Of a DNA stretch of 64,000 nucleotides, positions 52,218 through 63,108 are shown one piece after another. The notes beneath the pieces were generated by a model. It was given only the letters and a program-made list of their open reading frames with translations, was not told where the DNA came from and searched no databases. Every line of letters starts with the position of its first letter. Position 1 is the stretch's first letter. The position numbers were made by a program, and so were the translations under genes. The DNA lies in contig CP102405.1 of the NCBI GenBank assembly GCA_024628785.1, forward strand, positions 248,001 to 312,000. Direction: 5' to 3'. The DNA comes from Fusobacteria bacterium ZRK30. GTDB taxonomy: Bacteria > Fusobacteriota > Fusobacteriia > Fusobacteriales > Fusobacteriaceae.

Positions 52218-52253
52218 ACTTTATATTCTTCTTTGAAAAAATTTGATCTCAAT

Positions 52254-53978
52254 TTAAAGATCTATCCCCTCTTCCTCTGAATTTTTAAATTCAGGATAGA
52301 TTCTTTTCAATTCCCCTGTTGTTGCCGAATTTTCCTTAAACTTAGTTATATCAATCTCTGTATTTTTATTTTCATCTGTTACTATCTCAGCAGTTATCTG
52401 AATATATACCTGTGTGACTTTATTTTCAGTTGAAGTACTCCTGAATAAAGTCCCCAACACAGGAATATCCCCTAAGATAGGCACCTTGTTTATAGTTTCT
52501 GATATATCTGTGTTTTTTAATCCTCCTATAAATATTACATCTCCATCCTGTACTTGAACCTTGGTATTAATATTATTCTGCCTTTTAGCTCCACCATCTT
52601 TATTATATGTCCCCACCTCATTCACATTAGGATTAAGAGTCGTACTCACTTTAACCAAATCAAAACGACTGACCTCAGAGCTGATTTCAAGAATTATTGT
52701 ATCTGGTTCATCCAACCCTTCCCTTATAATTGGAGTAACGCTAAATATTGCTCCTGCTTCCTCAAATATAGGTTCCTTTGTCCTGTTGTTATCGTCATCA
52801 GATTCTTCTATTTCCCCTACAATTACCTCTTTAGTCACCTTAAATTCAGCCAATTCACCATTTACTACAACTACAGATGGCACTGAAGAGATCGAGAGAT
52901 CTTCAGTCTGCTGCATAAGATTTATAGTAAGATCCAGTAAGTTCTTACCATCATTAAATATATCTATAAACTTTATTGCTCCTCCTAGTTCGCCAAACCC
53001 TATGCTTCCACCTTCCGTACCTGTTTTAATACCACTTATATCACTGTCTTTATTGGAGAATAACCAGTCAAATCCAAGATCTTCCATTAAATTATCAGTT
53101 GTTTCCAATATCTGAGCAGTTATCCTTACTTGTTTTACAGGACGATCCATATCATCTATTAATTTTTTAGCTGTATCTATATTATCTTTATCACCTTTTA
53201 ATACCAGCATATGAAGCTTAGGAAATGCAGTCACTCCCAGAGTTTCTCCCAAGATAGAATCTACTACACCCTTTATATCCTCAGCAAAGGCATGCTTTAA
53301 CTGAATCCTCTCTGTAATAACATCTATACCATCCAGAGATTTACTACTTCCCAACTCCTTTTCTCTCAGCCCCTCTTCTCTTTTAGCTACAACTAATCCC
53401 TCTTTATTTTTCTTATCTAAAATTATATCTATGTTGGTTATTCTATTTTGCTTAATATCAACTACTTCACTAGATGTAGCATACCCATTTTTTTCCAATT
53501 TTAATATATATACACCAGATCTTATATTATCATAGATAAATACTCCTCCGGCTTCTGTCCTTATAGGTTTATACCCACTATCTACCAAGGTTACTCTTAC
53601 TCCTTCTAAACCTTGATTAGTGCCACTCTCTATCTTCCCCATTAGTGTAGTAGCGCCTTTGCCTGTCTTAGTCAGCATAATTATTTTTCCTATATACACC
53701 TCTTCTAATCCATTGGTTACCTTTATAATGTCCAATACTTCCCTTAGAGGCTGTCCCTTATTTATATAGAGATCTATCACCACATCTTTAACCTCTGAAT
53801 CTGCTACCATGGTTACCTTGGTTACTTTAGACATCAATGCTAAAGCATCGGATAATTTAGTCCCGTTAAAGTCCATGTCCTCCTCAAATTTTGATTGTGG
53901 CAATTTTTTTATAGTAGCTCCAAAAGTTGTGGCTCCTACGGTAAAAATTACAAGCAGCATAAAAATATATTTTTTCAT
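52254..53978 (-). CDS. Secretin (PilQ/GspD family) with inserted CarboxypepD-like domain
   Basis: 574 residues. Signal peptide about 1-20, short N-terminal STN/N0-like domain (about 28-100), a beta-sandwich of carboxypeptidase-regulatory type (about 112-190: GTNQGLEGVRVTL, GGVFIYDNIRSGVYILKLEKNGY), an N1-type domain (about 215-280, FPKLHMLVLKGDKDNI), and the secretin core to the C terminus (VQDGDVIFIGGLKNTDIS, VPILGDIPVLGTLFRS). It forms the outer-membrane ring for pili or secreted proteins. Last gene of the operon. The inserted sandwich is not usual in secretins. Confidence 0.9.
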   Translation of the reverse strand: MKKYIFMLLVIFTVGATTFGATIKKLPQSKFEEDMDFNGTKLSDALALMSKVTKVTMVADSEVKDVVIDLYINKGQPLREVLDIIKVTNGLEEVYIGKIIMLTKTGKGATTLMGKIESGTNQGLEGVRVTLVDSGYKPIRTEAGGVFIYDNIRSGVYILKLEKNGYATSSEVVDIKQNRITNIDIILDKKNKEGLVVAKREEGLREKELGSSKSLDGIDVITERIQLKHAFAEDIKGVVDSILGETLGVTAFPKLHMLVLKGDKDNIDTAKKLIDDMDRPVKQVRITAQILETTDNLMEDLGFDWLFSNKDSDISGIKTGTEGGSIGFGELGGAIKFIDIFNDGKNLLDLTINLMQQTEDLSISSVPSVVVVNGELAEFKVTKEVIVGEIEESDDDNNRTKEPIFEEAGAIFSVTPIIREGLDEPDTIILEISSEVSRFDLVKVSTTLNPNVNEVGTYNKDGGAKRQNNINTKVQVQDGDVIFIGGLKNTDISETINKVPILGDIPVLGTLFRSTSTENKVTQVYIQITAEIVTDENKNTEIDITKFKENSATTGELKRIYPEFKNSEEEGIDL

Positions 53979-53982
53979 ATCA

Positions 53983-54498
53983 TCACCTTTCCCTTAAGTA
54001 TAGGGGAACGGCTCTTCCATTCTTCCCCTGTTTTATTTCTATCCTATCCTTAAATACTCTTATGTAGTATGCTATATCTTCTATTTCGATTATTTTAAAT
54101 CCGCTTACCATAGCTCTATTTTTAGCACCATTTTCTAAATAATAGACCACTGCTGAATTCACTCCATTTTGTGTTATCAACATGGTTGGTTTAAATCTCG
54201 CTTCGACATATGCCTTGAATTCCTCATAACTTCCATAAAATTCATCTGAATTTTCTATAAACATGCTCTCATCATCACCGTAAAAAATTTTAACCCCTTC
54301 ATTATAAACTTCATCGGAAACATATTTAGATAATGGATTTACTTCCTCAGGCACTTCTATTACAGGAGGCGTAGTAACTTTAACTACTTCTACCACTTCT
54401 TTTTTTATTGGTACCTCAACGTCATTTTTTTCTTCACTCTTCCCACAGGAGATAAGAATGAATCCTACAAATGTTATAAATAATATCTTAGTATTCAT
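53983..54498 (-). CDS. Lipoprotein of the pilus operon (PilP position)
   Basis: 171 residues with a lipoprotein signal ending in lipobox LISC (Cys near residue 18), a Val/Glu/Pro-rich linker (about 25-60) and a C-terminal domain of about 110 residues. Its place after PilO and before the secretin is that of PilP, which joins the inner-membrane PilMNO platform to the secretin, but the sequence is too diverged for certainty. The ATG at 54498 lies five bases after AGGAGG. It overlaps the previous gene by 11 bases. Confidence 0.75.
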   Translation of the reverse strand: MNTKILFITFVGFILISCGKSEEKNDVEVPIKKEVVEVVKVTTPPVIEVPEEVNPLSKYVSDEVYNEGVKIFYGDDESMFIENSDEFYGSYEEFKAYVEARFKPTMLITQNGVNSAVVYYLENGAKNRAMVSGFKIIEIEDIAYYIRVFKDRIEIKQGKNGRAVPLYLRER

Positions 54499-55126
54499 CA
54501 TTACCTCCTTTCTCTCCGCTATTAATATCATAATATCCCAGCTTAAATTTAACTTCTATCAGGCCAGTGTTGTCATCACCCTTATTAAATGGCTTACTTA
54601 TGACCTCTAATCTGCTTTTTTTCAAAGTGAGAAGAGTTTTAGAGTTCTCTAGATAATAAAAAAATAACGCTATATCTCTACCTTTTCCTGTTATCTTATA
54701 TGGTATTACATTCCTTTTGTATTCTTTATTTCCTTCAACTTCAATAGTTTCTGTTTTTCCAATTTCTAATAATTCTATGCTTAGGTGGTCCAATATTTCC
54801 TGTATCATCTGCTTTAACCTAGCCTCATCTTTAAAACTATACTGTCTAAATTCTTCTAACAATTCTCTTAACCTATATTCTTGATTAGCTCTTTCTACCT
54901 TTATTCTTTCATATTTCTTTTCAAATAACTTTAAATTTTGTTCAGTTGATATTTTTTCCTGCTTAACTCTCAATAACTCCCCTTTTTTATCCAAGACTCT
55001 CCCTATAGGTGATATTACCAAGAAAAAAATAAGAAAAATTATGCCTATGATCGTTCCTGTAATCAAGAGCAATTTAGTTTGTTTTTTATCAACATTAATA
55101 TTAATCTCTTTCCCAAATAGATTCAT
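54488..55126 (-). CDS. PilO-like inner-membrane assembly protein
   Basis: About 212 residues: short cytoplasmic N terminus, one membrane helix (about 20-42), coiled coil (about 50-105, many Glu, Lys, Leu), and a small periplasmic ferredoxin-like domain (about 110-200, VIPYKITGKGRDIALFFYYLEN). This plan and the gene order after PilM and PilN fit PilO. ATG at 55126 with AGGGG upstream is preferred; a TTG three codons earlier is possible. The platform it forms with PilN aligns the pilus machine. Confidence 0.82.
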   Translation of the reverse strand: MNLFGKEININVDKKQTKLLLITGTIIGIIFLIFFLVISPIGRVLDKKGELLRVKQEKISTEQNLKLFEKKYERIKVERANQEYRLRELLEEFRQYSFKDEARLKQMIQEILDHLSIELLEIGKTETIEVEGNKEYKRNVIPYKITGKGRDIALFFYYLENSKTLLTLKKSRLEVISKPFNKGDDNTGLIEVKFKLGYYDINSGEKGGNDEY

Positions 55127-55156
55127 ACCACTCAACCCCTAATTATATACCAGTAT

Positions 55157-55714
55157 CTATTCCAATACCAATACATATTCAAATTCATTTATTTTTTCCC
55201 CATATTTACTTGATTTTTTTAAATAATTCAAAGTTACGCTTCTATACACCTTACTATCCAGCATCCTTTCTTCAAAAAAGTAGGCATTGTCCTCTGAACT
55301 CTTAGATCTATTATCTTTAAAAGAAAAACCTTTTATCCTTACCTCTTTCCCTTCATAAACTAAACTCTGAATCCATACATTTTTAGGAACATTCCCTTCC
55401 AGCGACCGAAAGATCTCTGATACCCTTAAGTTCTTTTGGGAAAAAATATCCTCTATAATCTCTATTTTTGCTCCTACATTAGTTTCTTTTTTAAAATCTA
55501 GGGTCAATTGCTTTATCCTTTTATTCTTTTCTGCTATCTCTGCATTCTCGATATTAATTTTTTTTTGGACAGAATTTTCTATCTTCCCGATACCAAAAGA
55601 GGCTATATAAAGAAGTAAAAATACCCCTATAAAAACACCTAAACATTTCCTAAAATGTTCCTCTATCTCCAATCTATTTTTATATTCTTTGGTTAAAAAA
55701 TTCATTTGATTCAT
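55157..55714 (-). CDS. PilN-like inner-membrane assembly protein
   Basis: 185 residues with a short cytoplasmic N terminus (MNQMNFLTKEYKNR, which in PilN contacts PilM), one membrane helix (about 24-46), coiled coil (about 50-90) and a periplasmic domain including VPKNVWIQSLVYEGKEVRIKGF, the usual PilN strand motif. The start codon follows the pilM stop with no gap, showing tight coupling. Confidence 0.85.
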   Translation of the reverse strand: MNQMNFLTKEYKNRLEIEEHFRKCLGVFIGVFLLLYIASFGIGKIENSVQKKINIENAEIAEKNKRIKQLTLDFKKETNVGAKIEIIEDIFSQKNLRVSEIFRSLEGNVPKNVWIQSLVYEGKEVRIKGFSFKDNRSKSSEDNAYFFEERMLDSKVYRSVTLNYLKKSSKYGEKINEFEYVLVLE

Positions 55715-56761
55715 TTATCCCACCTCTTTTATTAAGGCTCCCATAAGGGTAGTTATTTTAAAAGTCGATAATAGTTCTCTGTCCTCTAGATTTTTATAAT
55801 CTAAATTCAATAAATTTAAGTCAATCTCCTCACAAGGTATCTCAAAGGCGTCATCAAAATAAGTTTTAAATCCTTTTATAAGAGCTCCTCCTCCAGTTAA
55901 GAAAATTTTACTTATCCTTCCTTCACTCAAATTAGCATTAAAATATTGTAGAGAATTTTCTATCTGAGTAGTCAATTCATTCACTATTGATGTCAAATCT
56001 TTAAACATCGACATCTCTCCCTGGGTCTTATACTTCCTATTTTCATCATCACCTAATTCTAGCTGCTGTTTTTCTAATTCTGCCCCTTCATAATCTAACA
56101 TCTCATGATCTTTTATTATTTCAGTAAAATCATTTCCACCTATCCCTACTATTCTAAGCATATTTAATGTTCCCAAAGTACTCATAAATATTTTACTGGT
56201 TTCTCCTCCTATATCAACAATCATTATATTTTCATTTGTTTCCTCTTCTGATTTCTGATCTAATAGGTCTACTAGGTTATTGAGAGCAATAAAATCTGGA
56301 ATTATCTTTAATACTCTTATTTTAAAATGACTTAAAATTCCTAGAATTTTTTCAACTTCCTCTATGGGAATTGTAATTACCAATAATTTTTTATAGACAT
56401 CAGTTTCATAGACAGTTTCTATCTGAGTAATAAACTCGTCTTTTGTATAACCTGAAATTATATCTTCAAGATCCTCCTCTATTTTAGCCTCTAGATCTGT
56501 CTCTTCCTCTTTATTGTTATTATATTCCAAAGTCTTTACATAAAATTTAGAAGCAGGAATAGTTACTATTAAATTTTTTCCCTTTAGATTTATTTTTTTT
56601 CCCAATGTTTCTAAAGATTCTTGAAAAGCCACTATTTTTTCTTCAGCCATATCTAAGTAATCAACATAACTAATCTTATCTATCTTTTTATTTTTATAGA
56701 GCGCTACCTTTATTCCACTGTTTCCTATATCTAAAGCGCCATCAACCTTAAACTCAAACAT
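55715..56761 (-). CDS. pilM: PilM, actin-like cytoplasmic pilus assembly protein
   Basis: 348 residues of the ATPase/actin fold. DIGNSGIKVALYK at the N terminus (phosphate 1), IMIVDIGGETSKIFM near residue 185 (phosphate 2) and ISKIFLTGGGALIKGF near residue 287 are the nucleotide-binding loops of the PilM/FtsA class. It binds PilN and recruits the platform. It lies between the pilin-like genes and pilN. Confidence 0.92.
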   Translation of the reverse strand: MFEFKVDGALDIGNSGIKVALYKNKKIDKISYVDYLDMAEEKIVAFQESLETLGKKINLKGKNLIVTIPASKFYVKTLEYNNNKEEETDLEAKIEEDLEDIISGYTKDEFITQIETVYETDVYKKLLVITIPIEEVEKILGILSHFKIRVLKIIPDFIALNNLVDLLDQKSEEETNENIMIVDIGGETSKIFMSTLGTLNMLRIVGIGGNDFTEIIKDHEMLDYEGAELEKQQLELGDDENRKYKTQGEMSMFKDLTSIVNELTTQIENSLQYFNANLSEGRISKIFLTGGGALIKGFKTYFDDAFEIPCEEIDLNLLNLDYKNLEDRELLSTFKITTLMGALIKEVG

Positions 56762-56781
56762 AGATTACCCCCCCTTTTTTT

Positions 56782-57648
56782 TTATTTTAACTTCTCTACC
56801 GTCATACTTTTCAATTCATCCTTATCTATTATTATACTACTTCCACTAGGAGTTACTTCTACCCCTTCTATATAGGTTATTCTATAGTTTTCTAATCCTA
56901 TCCCAGATGCAGATACAGATACTATTTTCTCATAGGTCAGATCTATAGAGGTTGATGTAGTAGAATCCAATGTACTTGTCTCTAACGGTGCCACCACTGA
57001 GTTTCCATCTTTATCCATCCCACTTATCCCTATCAGTCTATATCCTCCTATACTTATTGCATCTCCTATACTTTCTGTCCACAATCTCACTATTTTTTCC
57101 CCAGTATTATTTAACCAAGCACGACTTAAGAGTATTCCTGCTGGTGAAGTACTTATTTTTTCCTCTGCTATCCATGGCTGAATTGCTTGATCTGGTGTTA
57201 TAGAGCTCCCTAAAACCACTTGCATAGCTGATCCTGTTGTTACATCCCAAAATGCTCCAAAATATTCATTATAATTATTTAATACAATACCTGTATAATG
57301 TTCACCTACTGTAGGAACTATTATTATTTCACTTCCAGAAGCAATTTCTTGGGTATATTGTTTTGTATTAGAAGGTGATCCAGCATAATCATCTACTTTA
57401 TATGCCCCATAGGAAGTTGTCGTTGGGTCATATGGATGTCCCTTACTCACATATTCATCCGCTAAATATAATTCATAGTGAGCTATAGCTGATCCACTAT
57501 CTAAACCACTGCTTATCCTCATTCCTTTTATCTTATATATTGACCGCTTATTTCTATTTCTTGCTACATAATACATGGTCAGGGTAATTGTCATAAAAAA
57601 TGACAGCATCAATATAGATAAAATTAAAGCTGAACCTTTCTTTTTCAT
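56782..57648 (-). CDS. Pilin-like protein (PilX/GspK type)
   Basis: 288 residues with a short basic leader and hydrophobic N-terminal helix (MKKKGSALILSILMLSFFMT, residues 1-20), like PilX-type minor pilins, which lack the usual Glu5. The large C-terminal part has many Ser, Thr, Gly and Tyr and suits an exposed tip domain. Gene order places it after two prepilins and before pilM. GGAGCGGGG precedes the ATG. Homology beyond the N terminus is not recognised. Confidence 0.8.
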   Translation of the reverse strand: MKKKGSALILSILMLSFFMTITLTMYYVARNRNKRSIYKIKGMRISSGLDSGSAIAHYELYLADEYVSKGHPYDPTTTSYGAYKVDDYAGSPSNTKQYTQEIASGSEIIIVPTVGEHYTGIVLNNYNEYFGAFWDVTTGSAMQVVLGSSITPDQAIQPWIAEEKISTSPAGILLSRAWLNNTGEKIVRLWTESIGDAISIGGYRLIGISGMDKDGNSVVAPLETSTLDSTTSTSIDLTYEKIVSVSASGIGLENYRITYIEGVEVTPSGSSIIIDKDELKSMTVEKLK

Positions 57649-57694
57649 AACCCCGCTCCTTTTTTATTTTTTATACTTCATATTTTTTTAAATC

Positions 57695-58237
57695 TTATTG
57701 TAAATTTATCCTGGTAATGCCCACATCTCTAACCTCATTTCTTATTTTTCCACCTAATCTATCAGGTAAATCTATCTTAAAATAAAAAAGCAAGATCTTA
57801 TCTTGATACTTAAACTCTCCCATTTCTATATTACTTAGCACAACAGTACTTCCTGCTGCTGTTGTAAAAGTATCTGTTGAATTTAATTTCAAAGTAGTTC
57901 CATCTACAGCATATTGAATGAATTTAGGATTTCCATTTAGATCTATAGTTTTTATAATTACTTTCTTCCCTATAGAACCATCAGTTATCAAAGTATCATC
58001 GCTATCAAAAATTCCCACCGGTTCCCCGCCTAAATCACTATCACTTTTTGCATTCCTTACATCTCTTTTTATAAACTCCACTACTTCATTCAACCGGCTA
58101 TCCACCTTGGATTGATTATAAAGTCTGTCTTGAGCCCCTGTAAAGGCACTTATCATAGGAGAAAAGATGAGCATAACTAATCCTATTACAGCTGTTACCA
58201 GTATTATTTCTACTAAACTAAATCCACTTTTTTTCAT
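57695..58237 (-). CDS. Type IV prepilin-like protein (PilW/GspJ type)
   Basis: 180 residues. Class III leader MKKSG with cut before FSLVEIILVTAVIGLV, including the conserved Glu5 of mature pilins, then a helix and a beta-rich C-terminal domain. The sequence around RLNEVVEFIKRDVRNAKSD recalls PilW/GspJ minor pseudopilins. It would be processed by the prepilin peptidase in the same operon. Minor pilins prime fibre assembly. Confidence 0.88.
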   Translation of the reverse strand: MKKSGFSLVEIILVTAVIGLVMLIFSPMISAFTGAQDRLYNQSKVDSRLNEVVEFIKRDVRNAKSDSDLGGEPVGIFDSDDTLITDGSIGKKVIIKTIDLNGNPKFIQYAVDGTTLKLNSTDTFTTAAGSTVVLSNIEMGEFKYQDKILLFYFKIDLPDRLGGKIRNEVRDVGITRINLQ

Positions 58238-58241
58238 ATTA

Positions 58242-58874
58242 TCACTTCCAGTTTTCGATAGGAGTCATTATAAATGTTGTTTCCATCTCTTTTTCCCTGC
58301 CAGTATCCGTTGATTGACCACCTTTTCCAAATCCAAATATAAATTTTCCATAGATAAGATCATCTTTATACATGTCCTTTGGGCCAGCTGGTGTCTCACC
58401 TGTAACAGGATCTGTATAAGTATCATTACTGCCATCACTCTTTTTTAATTTTGCTATCCCCTTATCTTTGTCTATAATTACATAAAAATTAACCTGATTG
58501 AGATTTATTCCTTTGGAATTTAGTAAAACCAGATCTTGAGAGATAGAAAAATCTCCACTTACTCCTCCTTTATCTCCAAAGCCATCTACAGTAAAAGATC
58601 CTCCCGTTACAGAACTCAATGAATATTTTGTTCCTGGCAATATATCCAAATTATCATATCCTCTTGATTTTATATAATCTATCATAGTCTGGCTGATTCT
58701 GGCTGCCTCCTCAGTTTCAGAGGCTCTATGATGAAATAATATTGCCTGTGTTGCTACAGTTACTACGGGTACTATCCCTAAAAGCAATACTCCCAAAGCT
58801 ACTAAAGCTTCTATTAAACTATATCCTATTTTTTTTTTATTCCTTTTTTTTTCTATTTTTTCTTGTATCATCAT
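58242..58874 (-). CDS. Type IV prepilin-like protein (PilV/GspI type)
   Basis: 210 residues. A long basic leader (RNKKKIG) precedes the cleavage site and YSLIEALVALGVLLLGIVPV, with Glu5 present; AARISQTMIDYIKSRGY is typical of PilV/GspI minor pilins. AGGAGGTGAA precedes the ATG. It sits 15 bases after the peptidase gene and four bases before the PilW-like gene. Confidence 0.88.
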   Translation of the reverse strand: MMIQEKIEKKRNKKKIGYSLIEALVALGVLLLGIVPVVTVATQAILFHHRASETEEAARISQTMIDYIKSRGYDNLDILPGTKYSLSSVTGGSFTVDGFGDKGGVSGDFSISQDLVLLNSKGINLNQVNFYVIIDKDKGIAKLKKSDGSNDTYTDPVTGETPAGPKDMYKDDLIYGKFIFGFGKGGQSTDTGREKEMETTFIMTPIENWK

Positions 58875-58889
58875 TTCACCTCCTATGAG

Positions 58890-59615
58890 CTAACTCAAAT
58901 ACCCTACCACTAAACCTGCTATTGCTATATAAGGTCCGAAAGGCATTATGTCCTTTCTTGTTTTTTTCTTCAAAAGAATCAATCCTACACCAATTACTGC
59001 TCCTGAGACAAATGCAATATTTAAAAATATAAAAACTTGATACAGACTGAAATATCCTATCATCGCTCCTATACCCATGGCTAACTTTACATCTCCAAAT
59101 CCCATTATTTCATAGCCAAAACTCTCTCCAAACCCATATAAAACTATGTAAAACAATGCAAAACTTCCTGCCCCTAAAACACTTCTTTCAAATCCAATGG
59201 TAAAGAAAGAAAAAATAATCCCTATTATAAAAATAGATAAACTAATCCTGTCCGGGATATAATAGTAGGTAAAATCCACCCAGATACCTATAACTAGGAG
59301 ACAGATAAATATCAAATATTTTATTCCCAGCATCCCTAATCCAAACCTTAAGAAAAACATGTAAAATAAAATTCCTGTTATAAATTCTACAATAGGGTAC
59401 TGAATAGATATACGTCCCTTGCATCCACTGCATTTTCCTCTCAAAATAAAAATATAGGAAAATATCGGTATATTTTCATACCACCTAATTTTATGACCGC
59501 ACACCGGACAATGCGAAGGGGGAAATGCTATGCTTTCCCCCTTCGGTATCCTGTAAATGCAAACATTTAAAAAGCTTCCTATAATTAATCCCACTAACAA
59601 AACTAACCACTGCAT
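58890..59615 (-). CDS. pilD: Prepilin peptidase (type IV leader peptidase)
   Basis: 241 residues, about eight membrane helices. The N-terminal zinc site CPVCG...CSGCKG (Cys near residues 36, 39, 62, 65) belongs to the bifunctional peptidase/methylase. Catalytic Asp residues lie in WVDFTYYYIPD and GFGDVKLAMG. It cuts the leader of prepilins and methylates the new N terminus. It starts the operon; AGTGAGGTAAAAG precedes the ATG. The major pilin, ATPases and PilC are not in the window. Confidence 0.95.
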   Translation of the reverse strand: MQWLVLLVGLIIGSFLNVCIYRIPKGESIAFPPSHCPVCGHKIRWYENIPIFSYIFILRGKCSGCKGRISIQYPIVEFITGILFYMFFLRFGLGMLGIKYLIFICLLVIGIWVDFTYYYIPDRISLSIFIIGIIFSFFTIGFERSVLGAGSFALFYIVLYGFGESFGYEIMGFGDVKLAMGIGAMIGYFSLYQVFIFLNIAFVSGAVIGVGLILLKKKTRKDIMPFGPYIAIAGLVVGYLS

Positions 59616-59808
59616 CTTTTACCTCACTTTTAGTCTTAATTCATATTTAACTTATTAACCGCTTCCACATTATCTTAATATATACATAATACGTATATAT
59701 TTTATTTTTTCCTATGACTAAACTAGATTAAAAAAAATTAATTTAAATTTGTAATCATAATAATACTCATATTATACGATTAATTCCTATCTTCTGCAAA
59801 TTCCCCAA

Positions 59809-59834
59809 GAAAAAAAGGTGCCCTAAGGCACCTT
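59809..59834 (-). terminator. Terminator of eno
   Basis: Perfect 8-bp stem AAGGTGCC with a CTAA loop and T6 on the minus strand, eight bases after the stop. Confidence 0.9.
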
Positions 59835-59841
59835 AAAAAAA

Positions 59842-61167
<1,326 letters not shown>

Positions 61168-61187
61168 TTATTATTTAATATGTATTA

Positions 61188-61216
61188 ATAATAGTACATT
61201 TTTTTAGCTATGTAAA
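61188..61216 (-). promoter_or_regulatory. Promoter of eno
   Basis: TTTACA and TATTAT on the minus strand, exactly 17 bases apart, about 40 bases before the ATG. Confidence 0.8.
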
Positions 61217-61320
61217 GATTAATTTTGTATCATTTTCAAACAAAATTAGAGCAAAAAATGCCTGGATGTTATTTTACTAACTTTTATAGTTTACACTTAA
61301 AATTTTGTTTTTTCAAATAA

Positions 61321-61351
61321 AAAAAGATATAGAAAATATCTATATCTTTTT
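61321..61351 (-). terminator. Terminator of the PpiD-like gene
   Basis: A 12-bp stem AAAAAGATATAG with a 7-nt loop; T run on the minus strand, seven bases after the stop. Confidence 0.88.
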
Positions 61352-61357
61352 TCCTAA

Positions 61358-63082
61358 CTATAATTTTTTCATCTCTTCCATTAACTTCTGATTTTTGTAA
61401 TCATAGACTACTCTGTCTTTTACTTTATCAAAGTTAGCTTCTTCAAATTTAATTTCCTTTGTCTTTTGGAATACATAGATTCCTTTTTCAGTTTTTATTA
61501 CATTGATTTCATCTAAGTTAGATTCAAAGATTTTTTTAGCCAACAGATCATCATATCCTAAAAGTTTGATATATCCATCTTTCTTTATATCTAAATATTC
61601 TGAAACTTTATGCTTTGAATATGTTTTTTGAGTGGCATCTTCAAAATTTAATTTATTGATCTTTAACTCTTCAGCTACTGCTTTAGCAGTTCCCATGACC
61701 TTTTTTAAAGTTTCTTCCCCTGAACTTACCTTTATTAGGATATGAGACGCTTTAACCTGAGATTTTTCCTCATCTTTATTTTCTACAAAGATAATGTGAT
61801 ATCCAAATTTAGATTTAACAACCTCTGGATATACTTTTCCCACTTCACATTTAAAAGCTGCTGTTTCAAATTCAGGAATCATCTGACCTTTCCCAAACCA
61901 TCCTAAATCTCCGCCATTTGGTGCACTTGGTCCCTCTGAGTATTTTTTAGCCATCTCAGAAAAATTAGCTGCATCTACTTCTTTTAAAATTTTATTGGCT
62001 TTTTCTTTAGCTTCTTCCATGTCTAAATCTGTTGGATTTACAACAAAATTAATTATATTTGCATCGGCACTAGCCTCTACATTATAGACTTCTTTATTTT
62101 TATTAAAAAACTTTTTGATCTCTGCATCATCAGCCACAATATTTCCTTTGATATTATCTACAAGCTGTAATTTAAGATCCATTATCTGGTTCATAGTCGG
62201 TAGAGTTTCATCTTTTTTAGCACCTCTATCCATCGCTATTTTTGCTAACTTAATCTCATTTTTTATATTGGCCATAGATTTAATTTTTGCTTCATTAAAG
62301 TCTTTAACCCCATAAAAAGATTGGTACAGTGCACCTTTTATGATATCTATATTAGTTATCTTAAACCCATTTTCTTCAAACTCTACAGTAGGTGTTATAT
62401 TACCATAATTTTCCCTGATATCATCTATTTCAACTGTTTTTTTAGCTGCCTCTATAAGCCTAATTAACTCTTTATTTCCATTTGTTTCCTTTAATTTTTT
62501 CTCGATGAGAGGTTTTGCTTCCTCGTAAGTTCTACCTAAATACTCACTGTATCTGTCTTTTTCATATTGAGCTACTTTCTCATCTTCTGAAATTTGTGTC
62601 TTTTCAACTATTTTATCTCTAGTTTTTTCCACTAAGATAGAATCTTCAATAGATCGTTCAAAACTCTTCTTCGTATATCCTTGTGCACTTAACATCCTTT
62701 TAAATTGTTCCTTATCTGGAATTTGTGTTTCTATAGCACCAATCTTTACCTTAACTTCTGAACTACTCACCTTAACTTTAAGATCATCCCCAATTTCTTT
62801 TAGAATTTCATTGGTTAAGATGTTATCTACTGCTAATATCTTAGCTTCTTCCCTGTCCATAGGAGTTGTAAAGTACTGACTATATTGATTACTGATATTA
62901 TTGATCCCTCTTTCTAATTCAGTAATTGCTACCTTATTTCCATTTACTTTAAAAGCGTATCGTTTATTCTTTAACCCCATGCTGATATTACTAACTATTA
63001 CAGTTAACATTGAGATGAAAAACCCTATTGTAATCATCCAGATTACAGGTCTCATCTTTTTTCTCAAACTTCTAATCGCCAT
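61358..63082 (-). CDS. PpiD/SurA-like parvulin peptidyl-prolyl isomerase
   Basis: 574 residues. One N-terminal membrane helix (about 12-32) anchors a periplasmic chaperone: SurA_N-type helical part (about 40-175, NGNKVAITELERGIN), then a parvulin domain (about 340-440; KKYSEGPSAPNGGDLGWFGKGQMIPEFE and SKFGYHIIFVENK, split) and a second partial one with QVKASHILIKV. PpiD-type proteins meet newly secreted proteins at the translocon. It lies 26 bases after the regulator gene. Role in outer-membrane protein folding is inferred. Confidence 0.9.
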   Translation of the reverse strand: MAIRSLRKKMRPVIWMITIGFFISMLTVIVSNISMGLKNKRYAFKVNGNKVAITELERGINNISNQYSQYFTTPMDREEAKILAVDNILTNEILKEIGDDLKVKVSSSEVKVKIGAIETQIPDKEQFKRMLSAQGYTKKSFERSIEDSILVEKTRDKIVEKTQISEDEKVAQYEKDRYSEYLGRTYEEAKPLIEKKLKETNGNKELIRLIEAAKKTVEIDDIRENYGNITPTVEFEENGFKITNIDIIKGALYQSFYGVKDFNEAKIKSMANIKNEIKLAKIAMDRGAKKDETLPTMNQIMDLKLQLVDNIKGNIVADDAEIKKFFNKNKEVYNVEASADANIINFVVNPTDLDMEEAKEKANKILKEVDAANFSEMAKKYSEGPSAPNGGDLGWFGKGQMIPEFETAAFKCEVGKVYPEVVKSKFGYHIIFVENKDEEKSQVKASHILIKVSSGEETLKKVMGTAKAVAEELKINKLNFEDATQKTYSKHKVSEYLDIKKDGYIKLLGYDDLLAKKIFESNLDEINVIKTEKGIYVFQKTKEIKFEEANFDKVKDRVVYDYKNQKLMEEMKKL

Positions 63083-63108
63083 TATATTCCCCCATTTCTA
63101 TTTTAGTA

